A stretch of 64,000 nucleotides of DNA from JBGTFE01 sp036403235 (GCA_036403235.1 DASWRI010000065.1:1-64000), one strand, 5' to 3'. Shown: positions 16,952 to 25,323, counted from the stretch's first letter. Notes: generated by a model not told the origin, from the letters alone. A program made the numbers and translations.

Positions 16952-17651
16952 TTTCTTTTTTCAAAATCGTCCTCAATTCTTCGGGCGACGCCTTCCGGTA
17001 ATTTGCCGGAATTGTGAACAAATCGTCGGCGGCTTCGAGGCGTAGATTTTTTAATTCAACCGTCATCGTCAAAGCCCGCTGCCCGCTGTCGAGACTGTAA
17101 AATTCCTGCCGGACGGGCAGCCCTGCGTTTTCGTCGACAAAAATTATCGATTCGGATTTCGCCGTTTCCTCGTCGCCGAAGACGACGCGGTATTTTGCCA
17201 GATTATTTTCCGCGTCGAGCTTAAAAAATTTCGCGTCTCGTCTGGCGTTGAGCCATTCGACGGTCAAAAAATCCGTCCAGTTTTCCGTCGCCGCGCCGCC
17301 CGTCGCCGTTTCGGCGTAAACTTTTTTGCTCTCGATTATCAAATAATTTTTGTCCGTCTGAACGGCGGAAACTTGATTTTTCGCGCCCGCATTGTAATCA
17401 AAACGCCGCCGAGCGCCGCTTTTTGCCGCAAAAATCTTCTTTTCCGCGCCGCCCGTCGTAATCACTATTTCGACCTGAAAAATTTCCGGCTCTCTGGTCG
17501 AAAACGGAATTTCGCTGATTAATTCTTCGGCTGCGAAAGGCGTCGGCGACGCGCCCTCGCCGGCGTTTTTTTGCCAGAAACGGCAGGCTGAAGAAATCGT
17601 CAGGGCGAAGGCAAAAACGCCGAAATATTTGATAAAATTTAACGAAAACAT
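16944..17651 (-). CDS. Outer-membrane lipoprotein with LolA/LppX-like fold, putative
   Basis: The 235-residue product starts with a lipoprotein signal (FGVFAFALTISSAC, lipobox SSAC). An SPTP linker and a beta-rich domain follow, ending AADDLFTIPANYRKAS. The pattern of long paired strands with a terminal DLFTIPANY-like motif resembles LolA/DUF4292-like carriers, but similarity is weak by eye. The ATG at 17651 was preferred over 17675 because it begins the signal sequence. It overlaps the thioesterase gene by 8 bp. A role in envelope lipid or lipoprotein handling is a guess. Confidence 0.65.
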   Translation of the reverse strand: MFSLNFIKYFGVFAFALTISSACRFWQKNAGEGASPTPFAAEELISEIPFSTREPEIFQVEIVITTGGAEKKIFAAKSGARRRFDYNAGAKNQVSAVQTDKNYLIIESKKVYAETATGGAATENWTDFLTVEWLNARRDAKFFKLDAENNLAKYRVVFGDEETAKSESIIFVDENAGLPVRQEFYSLDSGQRALTMTVELKNLRLEAADDLFTIPANYRKASPEELRTILKKENE

Positions 17652-17700
17652 TGGCGACGAGCGTAATTTTAACATACTTGGAAGTATCTCGAAATTAGAT

Positions 17701-17818
17701 TAACGCAAAGACGCAGAGACGCGAAGGCGCAAAGGGAAATAAGTAAAAATGTCCGTGATATTATGTTTTTGTCGAAAAAATCTTTGCCGCTCTGCGTCTT
17801 TGCGCCTTTGCGTTAAAT
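17701..17818. repeat. Inverted repeats of CGCAAAG/CGCAGAG words
   Basis: The left block 17701-17735 is a run of 8-9 base words (AACGCAAAG, ACGCAGAG, ACGCGAAG, GCGCAAAG). The right block about 17791-17818 is the inverted form (TCTGCGTCTTTGCGCCTTTG). Pairing is imperfect but long. It lies between the divergent lipoprotein and SGNH genes, so it is not a terminator of either and may be a repeat family member. Confidence 0.7.
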
Positions 17819-17852
17819 TCCCGTTCAAATAAAATACATCTAAGTTTTAGAT

Positions 17853-18599
17853 ATGAATTTAATCATCTGGCAGACAATTTATGTTTTGAGCGGAATTTTG
17901 CTTCTTCCGTTCGCGCCGTTTTTGTATATGCAAGGTCAATACGTGCGTCGCAAAATCGGACGTTTGCCGGACGCGCAGGGCGAAGCTGCCGGAAAAATCG
18001 GGGAACGCGAGCCTTTTGCCCGCTTGCTCGTCATCGGCGAATCGACCGCCGCCGGCGTCGGCGCGCGCACGCACGAAACGGCTCTGGCCGGACAATTCGC
18101 GCGGTTTTTGAGCGCAAAAATCGAAAAATCGGTCGACTGGCACGTTATCGGCAGGAGCGGCATTACCGTCAAGGAAACGATTTACGAGCTCGTGCCGAAA
18201 ATTCCCGCCGAAAACTACGATTACGTTTTGGTCGCGTTGTGCGGGAACGAGGTTCTAAAGCTTCGCAGCCCGCGCACGTTTCGCCGCGATATGAAAAAAC
18301 TGCTCGGAATTTTGCGCGAAAAAAATCCGGACGCGACTTTTTTTATCACCAACGCGCCCGCCGTCCGTCTCTCGCCCGTTTTGCCGCACCCGATAAAATT
18401 TATTCTCGGGCATCTTTCCGCTTTGCACGATGCTAACGCCAGAGAATTTACCACCGAGTTTGAAAACGTCTTTTATTTTCACCAGCCGACGGAAGTTCCC
18501 GAAGATTTTTTCGCCGACGGCATTCACCCGTCAGAAAAAGGTTATACGGTCTGGTCAAAACGGATGATTGAATTTTTCACGGAAAAATATCAGTGGTAA
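17853..18599 (+). CDS. SGNH/GDSL-type esterase, membrane-anchored
   Basis: This is a serine hydrolase of the SGNH fold with 248 residues. An N-terminal helix (IIWQTIYVLSGILLLPFAPF) anchors or exports it. The nucleophile block reads LLVIGESTAAGVGA, with GES in place of GDS. The oxyanion/Asn block reads VALCGNEVLKL, and the Asp-His pair is in DGIHPSEKGYTVW. The substrate could be an acyl or acetyl ester of an envelope polymer. The next gene starts 15 bp after its stop in the same direction, so co-transcription with the nuclease-like gene is likely, although no functional link is obvious. Confidence 0.87.
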   Translation: MNLIIWQTIYVLSGILLLPFAPFLYMQGQYVRRKIGRLPDAQGEAAGKIGEREPFARLLVIGESTAAGVGARTHETALAGQFARFLSAKIEKSVDWHVIGRSGITVKETIYELVPKIPAENYDYVLVALCGNEVLKLRSPRTFRRDMKKLLGILREKNPDATFFITNAPAVRLSPVLPHPIKFILGHLSALHDANAREFTTEFENVFYFHQPTEVPEDFFADGIHPSEKGYTVWSKRMIEFFTEKYQW

Positions 18600-18614
18600 G
18601 GAGTGAGTTTATTG

Positions 18615-20141
18615 ATGAGTGACAAGGGACAAGTAAAGAAAATTTTTCCGTGCCGCGCGCCGTTTGTCCCTTATCCCACGTCGCTACTCCAAGCTGAAAT
18701 CCGAACTTTTCTCGATTCGCAGGTTGAGTGGCTTTTGGTTCGCGCGAGCGGGAAGACATTTTCGCTTGAAAGCGCGGAAATCGAAATCAGCTCTGAGCGC
18801 GAACGGACGCTTTTCTCGTTTCTCGACGACAAAGGTTTTCAAACGTGGCGCGTTGCCGACTGCAAAATCGAGCGCGGCAAAATTATTCTCGATTTATCGC
18901 GCAATTTCGGGCGCGAAACGGAAAAAATCAAGCTCGTTCCGCGCATTTCGGTCAAAGAATTAAGCGCCACGGTTGAATTGGCGCGGCTCGAAAAGGCGAA
19001 CGAAATCGGCAAAATCATCGAGGAAAATATACGCGGCGCGCGACTTCTGCGCGTCAGTCTAAACGAGAAAAACGGGCGCTTTGCGCAGATAATTTTTGAA
19101 AATCAGCGAGCCGCGCAAACAGTCGTTTTGGCCGATGTTTCCGCCGCTCTAACGTCCGAGATGCTTTTGTCGGCGGCGATTTTGCGGCTCGCAAAACTTG
19201 AAAATCGAAAGAAAAATCCGATTGGACGCCTGTGGATTTTGAGCGAGCGAAAACAGTCGAAAAATCTGCAAAAGCTTCACGCTCTGCTGGAAGACGATTG
19301 GAAAGCAAAAATAAAAATCGTCGAAATTTCGCGCGAAAAAGACGGTAAAGCTAAATTAAAAGAGCTTGAAAGCCTGCGCATTTCCGCGCTTTGGAAAGCA
19401 AAATCGAAAGACGTTAAACCGACGGAAGACGCGCAAACGAGCGAAGCGGCGCGAAAAATCATCGAGCTTGCACCTGCGGAAATCGATGTCGTTTTTAGCC
19501 GTCACGGCGAGACTCTGCGGTTTTCGGGGTTGCCTTTTGCGCGCGTCCGAAAAGTTTTCGAACGGGAAAAAGTCTGGTTCGGTATCGAGCGAAACCGGCG
19601 GATTTTGTCGGAAGAAACGCAAAAGGATTTGCTCGAGCTAATCGAAAATCTGAAAAAATATCGCCGCCACGCGTCGCCGAACAAAAGACACGCTTTTTAC
19701 GCGCTCGCGCCCGAAGCGTGGCTCGAAGCGATTTTACGACGAAATATCAGACTGCTCGACGCCAATTTGATTTTATCGCCCGTTTATCATCAATTTCGCG
19801 CCGAGCGCGATAAAATCGATTTGCTCGCCCTGCGACGAGACGGCCGGCTCGTCATCATCGAGCTGAAAACCGCAATTGACCGCGAGATGATTTTTCAGGC
19901 GGCCGATTACTGGCGAAAAATCGAGCTGCAAAGACGAACGGGCAATTTGAAAAAAATGCGGATTTTCGGCGACGCGGAAATTTCGGAGAAACCGGCTTTG
20001 ATTTATCTGGTCGCGCCGACTTTCAGCTTTCACCCGGATTTCGAGTTTCTGACCCGAACGATTTCGCCGGAAATCGGGATTTGCCGCTTTGATTTAAACG
20101 AAAACTGGCGCGAGCAAATACGCGTTTTGCGGAGACGATAA
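18615..20141 (+). CDS. Large protein with C-terminal PD-(D/E)XK nuclease-like domain
   Basis: The 508-residue product has no recognised N-terminal domain. Its last 130 residues look like a PD-(D/E)XK nuclease core: an acidic RAERDKIDLLALRRD strand, then LVIIELKTAID with the E-x-K pair, then a helix FQAADYWRKIELQRR. This is the arrangement of NucS/DUF91-like endonucleases. The first codons (MSDKGQVKK and PFVPYPTS) are written by a CAAGGGACAAG word also used in an intergenic palindrome at 10517, so the true start may lie downstream; a GTG at 18603 is also possible. DNA cleavage is inferred from the fold only. No methylase or helicase partner lies beside it. Confidence 0.7.
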   Translation: MSDKGQVKKIFPCRAPFVPYPTSLLQAEIRTFLDSQVEWLLVRASGKTFSLESAEIEISSERERTLFSFLDDKGFQTWRVADCKIERGKIILDLSRNFGRETEKIKLVPRISVKELSATVELARLEKANEIGKIIEENIRGARLLRVSLNEKNGRFAQIIFENQRAAQTVVLADVSAALTSEMLLSAAILRLAKLENRKKNPIGRLWILSERKQSKNLQKLHALLEDDWKAKIKIVEISREKDGKAKLKELESLRISALWKAKSKDVKPTEDAQTSEAARKIIELAPAEIDVVFSRHGETLRFSGLPFARVRKVFEREKVWFGIERNRRILSEETQKDLLELIENLKKYRRHASPNKRHAFYALAPEAWLEAILRRNIRLLDANLILSPVYHQFRAERDKIDLLALRRDGRLVIIELKTAIDREMIFQAADYWRKIELQRRTGNLKKMRIFGDAEISEKPALIYLVAPTFSFHPDFEFLTRTISPEIGICRFDLNENWREQIRVLRRR

Positions 20142-20154
20142 AAGAGTCGGGAAG

Positions 20155-20215
20155 TTTCACCACAGAAAAGCACAGAGAAATTAAAATAAAATCTCTGTGC
20201 TCTTCTGTGGTGAAA
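20155..20215. terminator. 24-bp CACAGAG hairpin between convergent genes
   Basis: Arms 20155-20178 and 20192-20215 pair with one mismatch. It lies between the convergent nuclease-like gene and the response regulator gene, and A/T runs on both sides would allow termination in both directions. Confidence 0.7.
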
Positions 20216-20226
20216 AAAGCTTTTAT

Positions 20227-20937
20227 TTATTCTTTTACGAATCGATAGCCGACGCCGCGGACGGTTTGCAGGATTTTCGGGCTGTTCGGCTCGTCTTCCA
20301 GGAGGCGGCGCAGGCGCACCATAAAATTGTCAATCGCGCGCGTGTCCGTGTCTTCGTGCAAATCCCAGACTTCTTCGAGAATCGTTTTGCGCGAGACGGC
20401 TTTTCCTTCATTTTCCATCAAATAGCGCAAAAGCTTGGCCTCCATCAAAGTCAGGTGAATTGTTTTTTCGTCGCCGTTTTTAAGCTCAAGATTGTCAAAA
20501 TCTATCGTTTTACCGTTGACGGTAAAAACGTTCGTTTCCGCCGGCGAAGGCGTTTCCTCTTTCCGCAGCCATTCGCGGCGGCGCAGCAAACCGTTCAGGC
20601 GCGCGTGAAAAATATTCAGGTCAAAAGGTTTCGGCAGATAATCGTCTGCGCCGGCCTCAAAGCCCTGCAAAACGTCTGCCGGCTTGCCGAGCGCCGTCAG
20701 CATCAAAATCGGCGTAAAAATCCCGGTTTGACGCAACCGGCGCGCGACCGTAAAGCCGTCCGTCTTCGGCAGCATGACGTCGAGGACTATCGCGTCAAAA
20801 ACTTTATTTTCGGTCAAAAGCAGATTGAGCGCCGCGTCGCCGTCGGCGGCCGTTTCGACCTCAAATCCGTCGGCTTCGAGATTAAACCGGAGCCCTTCCG
20901 CCAAGTGTAATTCGTCTTCGACAATCAGAATTTTCAT
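20227..20937 (-). CDS. OmpR/PhoB-family response regulator
   Basis: The 236-residue product has a receiver domain with the acidic pocket VEDELHL, the phosphorylated Asp at residue 53 (FDAIVLDVMLP) and the conserved Lys in DYLPKPFD. A winged-helix DNA-binding domain follows (TLMEAKLLRYLMENEGKAVS, then ILQTVRGVGYRFV). It is encoded 17 bp after its kinase gene on the same strand and is certainly its partner. The targets are unknown. Confidence 0.95.
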   Translation of the reverse strand: MKILIVEDELHLAEGLRFNLEADGFEVETAADGDAALNLLLTENKVFDAIVLDVMLPKTDGFTVARRLRQTGIFTPILMLTALGKPADVLQGFEAGADDYLPKPFDLNIFHARLNGLLRRREWLRKEETPSPAETNVFTVNGKTIDFDNLELKNGDEKTIHLTLMEAKLLRYLMENEGKAVSRKTILEEVWDLHEDTDTRAIDNFMVRLRRLLEDEPNSPKILQTVRGVGYRFVKE

Positions 20938-20954
20938 AATCTAAAAGTTTGTAG

Positions 20955-21890
20955 TCAGCTTTTTGGAGATTTGAGACCCAAGACTTTGGACTTGGGATTA
21001 ATTTTAGGCAGACGCACGACAAACGTGCTTCCTTTTTCTTCGCCTTTGCTTTCGGCATAAATTTTTCCGTTGTGTTTTTTGACAATCGAGCGGACGAGAT
21101 TTAAACCGAGGCCGGTTCCTTTTATTTTCTGCGTGGAAAAATTCGGGACGCGGTAAAATCGCTTGAAAACGCGCTTTAACTCGTTTTCGTTAAGCCCGAC
21201 GCCGCTGTCTTTGACGCGTACCTCGACGACTCTTTCGTTCGGATTTCTCAATCTGACGGAAATTTCCACCTTTTCCTGCGAGTATTTGACGGCGTTGTCG
21301 AGAAGATTTATAAAAACGATTTGCAGCTCGGTCGCATCGCCCGAAATTTTTGCCTGTTCGGGTTTTTCGTTAAAGATAATGGCCGAATCGTCCAGATTAT
21401 AGCGCGTTTTGATGATGCCGATGCACTCGCGCAGAAGCTCGCCGAGATTGATTTCCGTAATGTTCAGAAGGCGGTTTTTTTCGCGCGTGCGGCTCGCCTG
21501 CAAAACCTGCTCGACCGTGTTTAGAAGCCGGTTGCTGTCGGTCAGCATCACGTTGTAGAATTCCTGCCGCTTTTCTTCGGTGACTTCGCGCGATTTTAAG
21601 GTTTCCAGATAAAGCCTGATAGAAGCAATCGGCGTTTTCAGCTCGTGCGTGACGGCGTTTAGAAAAGCGTCGTGCTGCTCGTTGCGGCGAATTTCGCGAA
21701 CGAGAAAAATCGTATTCAAGATTAATCCGGTGATAATCAGCGCGAAAAAAACGATGCCGAAAACCAGCAGCGCGATTTCCTGATAGTTGAGCAAAATCCA
21801 GCCGACATTGAGAGCGACCGCCAGCGTTATCAAGCAGACGCCCAATATAACAAAGAAAATCGCGGCTTTTCGACGACCGGCAAAACGCAT
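20955..21890 (-). CDS. Sensor histidine kinase
   Basis: The 311-residue kinase has two membrane helices close together (residues about 8-33 and 40-63) with almost no periplasmic loop and no HAMP domain, so it probably senses the membrane or a membrane partner. The H box is NAVTHELKTPIASIRLYLE with His82. The N box is IVFINLLDNAVKYS, the G1 box is VKDSGVGLNENEL, and the G2 box is KIKGTGLGLNLVRSIVKKH. The final 14 residues (PKSKVLGLKSPKS) come from CCCAAGTCC-type repeat words and are unlikely to matter for catalysis. Confidence 0.94.
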   Translation of the reverse strand: MRFAGRRKAAIFFVILGVCLITLAVALNVGWILLNYQEIALLVFGIVFFALIITGLILNTIFLVREIRRNEQHDAFLNAVTHELKTPIASIRLYLETLKSREVTEEKRQEFYNVMLTDSNRLLNTVEQVLQASRTREKNRLLNITEINLGELLRECIGIIKTRYNLDDSAIIFNEKPEQAKISGDATELQIVFINLLDNAVKYSQEKVEISVRLRNPNERVVEVRVKDSGVGLNENELKRVFKRFYRVPNFSTQKIKGTGLGLNLVRSIVKKHNGKIYAESKGEEKGSTFVVRLPKINPKSKVLGLKSPKS

Positions 21891-21914
21891 AATTCAATGG
21901 AAAGTGTAAAATGG

Positions 21915-21961
21915 AAAACGGAAAATGAAAAACCCAAAGCTGATTTTTCATTTTCCGTTTT
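21915..21961. terminator. 18-bp hairpin of AAAACGGAAAATG words
   Basis: Arms 21915-21932 and 21944-21961 are exact inverted copies. It lies between the desaturase stop and the kinase start, both on the minus strand, and should end the desaturase transcript. The same word appears inside the ABC exporter gene at 15018-15056. Confidence 0.65.
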
Positions 21962-21976
21962 TAGTTGTCCGTTGGC

Positions 21977-22852
<876 letters not shown>

Positions 22853-22936
22853 ATAAAAAACCCCTTTGGATATAAAATCGGACGCCGCTTTCCCGCGCCT
22901 AATTTAAGCCTAACAAATTTTCGGCAGAACGAATGT

Positions 22937-22950
22937 AAGAGTTTTGTAAT
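22937..22950 (+). repeat. Candidate attL core, AAGAGTTTTGTAAT
   Basis: This 14-bp sequence recurs exactly and in the same orientation at 29128-29141. The two copies bracket every gene of foreign character and lie in intergenic DNA on both sides. Confidence 0.6.
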
Positions 22951-22962
22951 TTCGTAATATGC

Positions 22963-23062
22963 CTTAGTGATGAATGATTGTGCAAATAATATCAATTACT
23001 TAGACAAAATTGCCGTTGCTAAGTCTTTTGCGAATCCTTTTGCACAATCATTCATCACTAAG
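22963..23062. repeat. 24-bp perfect inverted repeat at element left end
   Basis: Arms 22963-22986 (CTTAGTGATGAATGATTGTG and onward) and 23039-23062 pair perfectly around a 52-base loop that contains TTGCCGTTGCTAAGT. It lies just inside the left direct repeat. It may be an integrase/excisionase recognition structure or another host-style palindrome split by the insertion. Confidence 0.75.
23010..23032 (-). promoter_or_regulatory. Left copy of a 23-bp integrase-linked motif
   Basis: On the minus strand this reads CGCAAAA-G-ACTTAGCAACGGCAA. It matches 27194-27216, just before the integrase gene, at 22 of 23 positions in inverted orientation. An arm-type binding site or promoter element for the recombination module is the likely role. 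Confidence 0.5.
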
Positions 23063-23129
23063 CACGAATCTTTAAAGACACAAATAAGCCACAGGCGAAA
23101 TACCATCTTAAAAAAAGATGTTCTGGAAG

Positions 23130-23175
23130 TGTGATTGTCCAGGTAAATCATTCACCCGGACAATCACATTTTTAT
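23130..23175 (+). terminator. Hairpin with T-run upstream of the first element gene
   Basis: An 11-bp perfect stem (TGTGATTGTCC at 23130-23140 with GGACAATCACA at 23158-23168) is followed by TTTTTATT. It lies about 15 bp before the ribosome site of the gene at 23190. It can act as a leader attenuator, or as insulation against read-through from the flank. Confidence 0.6.
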
Positions 23176-23189
23176 TAAGGAGCAAAAGC

Positions 23190-23438
23190 ATGATTGGACA
23201 AGCTACCGAACTTTCAAAAATCGAGCAAAGAAGATTAGAAAGAAAACCTAACAAAAGAAAAAATAGAAGAAGAAAAATCACTCGACATAGTTGTAAAGAG
23301 TGTAATGAGCCAAAGCATTATATTTGTTTTAATCATAATTCTGACGTTAGAAGGTATTCCAAAGTAGAAAGATTTTTTAAACGATTGCGATATAAAACGA
23401 AAAAATTATTTTTCTATTTGGGCAAAAATTTTGAATAA
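23190..23438 (+). CDS. Small basic protein of the element, with CxxC
   Basis: The family is not recognised. The ATG at 23190 follows a good AAGGAG site and gives 82 residues; the frame is open further upstream but crosses the terminator hairpin. The product is very basic (RRLERKPNKRKNRRRK), has one zinc-knuckle-like segment HSCKECNEPKHYICFNH, and ends in a lysine/aromatic tail. Nucleic-acid binding is likely from composition. The CxxC...CxxxH spacing could hold a single metal. It is the first gene inside the left end of the element. Confidence 0.6.
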   Translation: MIGQATELSKIEQRRLERKPNKRKNRRRKITRHSCKECNEPKHYICFNHNSDVRRYSKVERFFKRLRYKTKKLFFYLGKNFE

Positions 23439-23450
23439 TCAGGAAACAAT

Positions 23451-23528
23451 CTAGGCTTGTAACTAAGAGAGAACTAAGAAAAAACTAGGTAGGAGCTAAG
23501 AAAAAACTAAGAAAACAGCTAGGCTTAG
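23451..23528. repeat. Iteron-like array, CTARG every 11-12 bp, seven copies
   Basis: CTAGG or CTAAG begins at 23451, 23463, 23474, 23485, 23496, 23507 and 23519, with spacings of 12, 11, 11, 11, 11 and 12 bases. The first and last units share CTAGGCTT. Placing one unit per helical turn is typical of iterons or cooperative operators. The array lies directly upstream of the small RHH-like gene at 23624. Confidence 0.8.
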
Positions 23529-23623
23529 ATAATATTCCCACTTAATTTACTCATCATTAATAACTCTTTTATTAATGATTTTAGGTTCGTTCGAGCTTTT
23601 GTAAATAAATATGCGGTATTTTT

Positions 23624-23833
23624 ATGAGTTTAAGACTTACACCGACACTGAATGACACACAATATAAGAAATTTGCTGAATTGGCACAGATGCAGGGAAT
23701 TACACCAAATCAATTAGCAAAAAGATTATGTGTTTTTTACATTAAATCGACATATGAATTTGAAAGACTTATCGGACAAATTTTGCTTCAAGAAAACAAT
23801 GTTGAAATATATCTGAAAAATGATGTTTCTTAA
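23624..23833 (+). CDS. Small DNA-binding-like protein, ribbon-helix-helix type (putative)
   Basis: The 69-residue product begins with a short strand-like segment (MSLRLTPTLNDTQYKKFAEL) followed by two helices, AQMQGITPNQLAKRLCVFYI and TYEFERLIGQILLQEN. This is the size and order of CopG/Arc-like ribbon-helix-helix proteins. The call is by pattern only. It sits 95 bp after the iteron-like array, making it a candidate for the protein that binds there, and 30 bp before the unknown 279-residue gene, with which it may be co-transcribed. Confidence 0.5.
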   Translation: MSLRLTPTLNDTQYKKFAELAQMQGITPNQLAKRLCVFYIKSTYEFERLIGQILLQENNVEIYLKNDVS

Positions 23834-23863
23834 AAATTCAATTTGGAATGATAATTTAAAATT

Positions 23864-24703
23864 ATGAGTGAAAAAAAGGATAAAGAGATAAAAGACGTAA
23901 AAATTGAAGTTGCTTTTGGGGCATTGCTTTTTCCAATGTTTGGATTAAGCCTTTCTGATATACAGGTTGATGATGTCATTAAATTGTTTTCCAAACGTGA
24001 AATACCTTTTCGGGACGTGGAGAAATTTTCAGTCGAAGAAATCACAAAGTCTGGAAAAATTGAGGACTGGCAATTACGCAAACCTAAGTCTATTGAAGAA
24101 ATTATAAAATCTGAAAATTTTAGGAATTTGATAATTCCTAAAATTATTGAAAGTCTCAATTCTTCTGCAAATCTTTTAAGCCTTTTTATTGTTTTTGATT
24201 CATTTAGCAAATTAGATTGGACAATATCTCAAGATGTAATTAACTTCGCCTATGGAATTTACAGAGGCTTACTAAAACCAAGAAAAATTCATTCAAAGGA
24301 ACAAAAGAAAAAAATAAGGGAAATTAAAAAGGGCTTATTTAAATTATTCGGAGCGAGATACGATTGGAAAGTAGTTTGGTTCTGTGTAAAGGAAGTTCCG
24401 TCCGTAAAAAAGGATTGGGAAATTGAAGAAAATAAGGGAGATACGGATTACCTGAGAGAAAAGAATTTTAAGCATTGGCAGAGAGAGAAGCAAAAAGTTG
24501 CTAATAAATATTATTTACGTTTAGAAAAGGAAAAATTAGAGAAGATTGAAACTCGCGCTAAAGAAATTCAAGATGGTTTTTTCAAGCGTTTCGGCTTTGA
24601 TGATTCAGAGAATTTCTTTAATTATTTCAACAGTTACTTAAAAAAGTCTGGACAAAACGACGCAAATAATGACGCCACGAAAGGCAAAAATTGGGGGTCA
24701 TAA
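23864..24703 (+). CDS. Element cargo protein, unknown function (279 residues)
   Basis: The family is not recognised. The product is rich in Lys and Glu and appears mostly helical. A middle segment, LNSSANLLSLFIVFDSFSKL, is the most hydrophobic part but too polar to be a clear membrane helix. A long coiled-coil-like stretch follows (NKYYLRLEKEKLEKIETRAK), and the tail is low-complexity (SGQNDANNDATKGKNWGS). Codon use is strongly AT-biased, unlike the host. In the element it takes the place where accessory or defence genes usually sit, but no catalytic motif supports any such role. Confidence 0.6.
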   Translation: MSEKKDKEIKDVKIEVAFGALLFPMFGLSLSDIQVDDVIKLFSKREIPFRDVEKFSVEEITKSGKIEDWQLRKPKSIEEIIKSENFRNLIIPKIIESLNSSANLLSLFIVFDSFSKLDWTISQDVINFAYGIYRGLLKPRKIHSKEQKKKIREIKKGLFKLFGARYDWKVVWFCVKEVPSVKKDWEIEENKGDTDYLREKNFKHWQREKQKVANKYYLRLEKEKLEKIETRAKEIQDGFFKRFGFDDSENFFNYFNSYLKKSGQNDANNDATKGKNWGS

Positions 24704-24755
24704 TTTCTTTAATAAAACAGTTATAATCTCTAAAATTTGAAAGGAGAAAAAATGT

Positions 24756-24983
24756 ATGGGAACTGGAACATTAGCAAAACAAAGAGTTACGGAACTTGAA
24801 GAAATGGTTTTAGATATTGTCGAAGAAATTGATAATGCCGACCAAAGCAGAGTTGGATTATTAACTGCTTTAGATAACGTCAGAAACATAGCATCCATCG
24901 CCTATGGCGACGATTTTGATGATGATGTAGCGAAACATCTCGGATACGACCTTGAAGATGACGAGGATGAAGACGAGGATTAG
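24756..24983 (+). CDS. Small acidic protein of the element
   Basis: The 75-residue product is helical (LAKQRVTELEEMVLDIVEEI) and ends in an extreme acidic tail (LEDDEDEDED). Translation is supported by AAAGGAG at 24739-24745, 10 bases before the ATG. The family is not recognised. Small acidic proteins in mobile elements often mimic DNA or bind basic partners, and the basic 82-residue protein of the same element is a possible partner; this is speculation. A field of hairpins begins just after its stop. Confidence 0.6.
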   Translation: MGTGTLAKQRVTELEEMVLDIVEEIDNADQSRVGLLTALDNVRNIASIAYGDDFDDDVAKHLGYDLEDDEDEDED

Positions 24984-24997
24984 TTCCTTTGCTTCGA

Positions 24998-25253
24998 TTC
25001 ATAAAGACAGCCTTAGACCTTAACTGGTCTAGGATTGTCCAAGATAAAAATTTGCAAATAAAAAGGCTTGCCGCGTCCTGTTCGCGAAAACGCACACGGC
25101 AAGTCAGCTAAAGAAAAAAAGCGATGTTAGCGCATCGCCTTGAACCGTCCGATTTAACTCGGACAAATCGCCGATTAGCCCGACGATGTGAGGAAAACTA
25201 TATCACAGATTCGGGAGCATCGGCTAGAGAAAATGCCGATGTTTTTTATTTTT
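24998..25253 (+). ncRNA. Candidate structured RNA: serial hairpins ending in an intrinsic terminator
   Basis: In 340 gene-free bases upstream of the rep genes the plus strand can form at least five stems. H1 (about 25006-25039) is TAGACC/GGTCTA inside GACAG/TTGTC. H2 is CTTGCCG 25067-25073 with CGGCAAG 25097-25103. H3 is GCGATG/CATCGC 25121-25138. H4 is GTCCGA/TCGGAC 25147-25164. H5 is CATCGGC 25218-25224 with GCCGATG 25235-25241, followed by TTTTTTATTTTT. The order suggests a transcript of about 250 nt ending at H5. It may be a copy-control RNA, an attenuator or a replication origin; no known family was recognised. Confidence 0.5.
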
Positions 25254-25272
25254 CGGTAATAAAAATTTAACC

Positions 25273-25309
25273 GTGATTGCTCGACCGCAAAAATGCGCCA
25301 GCGAATCAC
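25273..25309 (+). promoter_or_regulatory. Long stem just upstream of the rep-leader gene
   Basis: GTGATT-GCT-CGCA at 25273-25289 pairs with TGCG-AGC-AATCAC at 25294-25309. The structure ends 14 bases before the ATG at 25324 and could mask or space its ribosome site. It follows the terminator H5, so this part belongs to the rep transcript. Confidence 0.45.
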
Positions 25310-25323
25310 AGGGAAAAATAATT

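Larger units (their letters stand above)
22853..23189. other. Left junction region: host leader, att repeat, palindrome, hairpin
   Basis: This 337-bp stretch has no gene. It holds the desaturase ribosome site, the left 14-bp direct repeat (22937-22950), a perfect 24-bp inverted repeat (22963-22986 with 23039-23062), an integrase-linked 23-bp motif (23010-23032) in its loop, and a terminator-like hairpin (23130-23168). Confidence 0.6.

Noticed and set aside
18615..20141. Restriction-modification or defence system around the nuclease-like gene
   Set aside because: No methyltransferase, helicase or specificity gene is adjacent; the neighbours are an esterase and a two-component system.
22963..23062. 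Transposon terminal inverted repeats
   Set aside because: The two arms are 52 bases apart at the same end of the element and no transposase is present.
23451..23528. CRISPR-like array in the element
   Set aside because: The repeated unit is only 5-8 bases at 11-12 bp spacing, which fits iterons, not repeat-spacer units.
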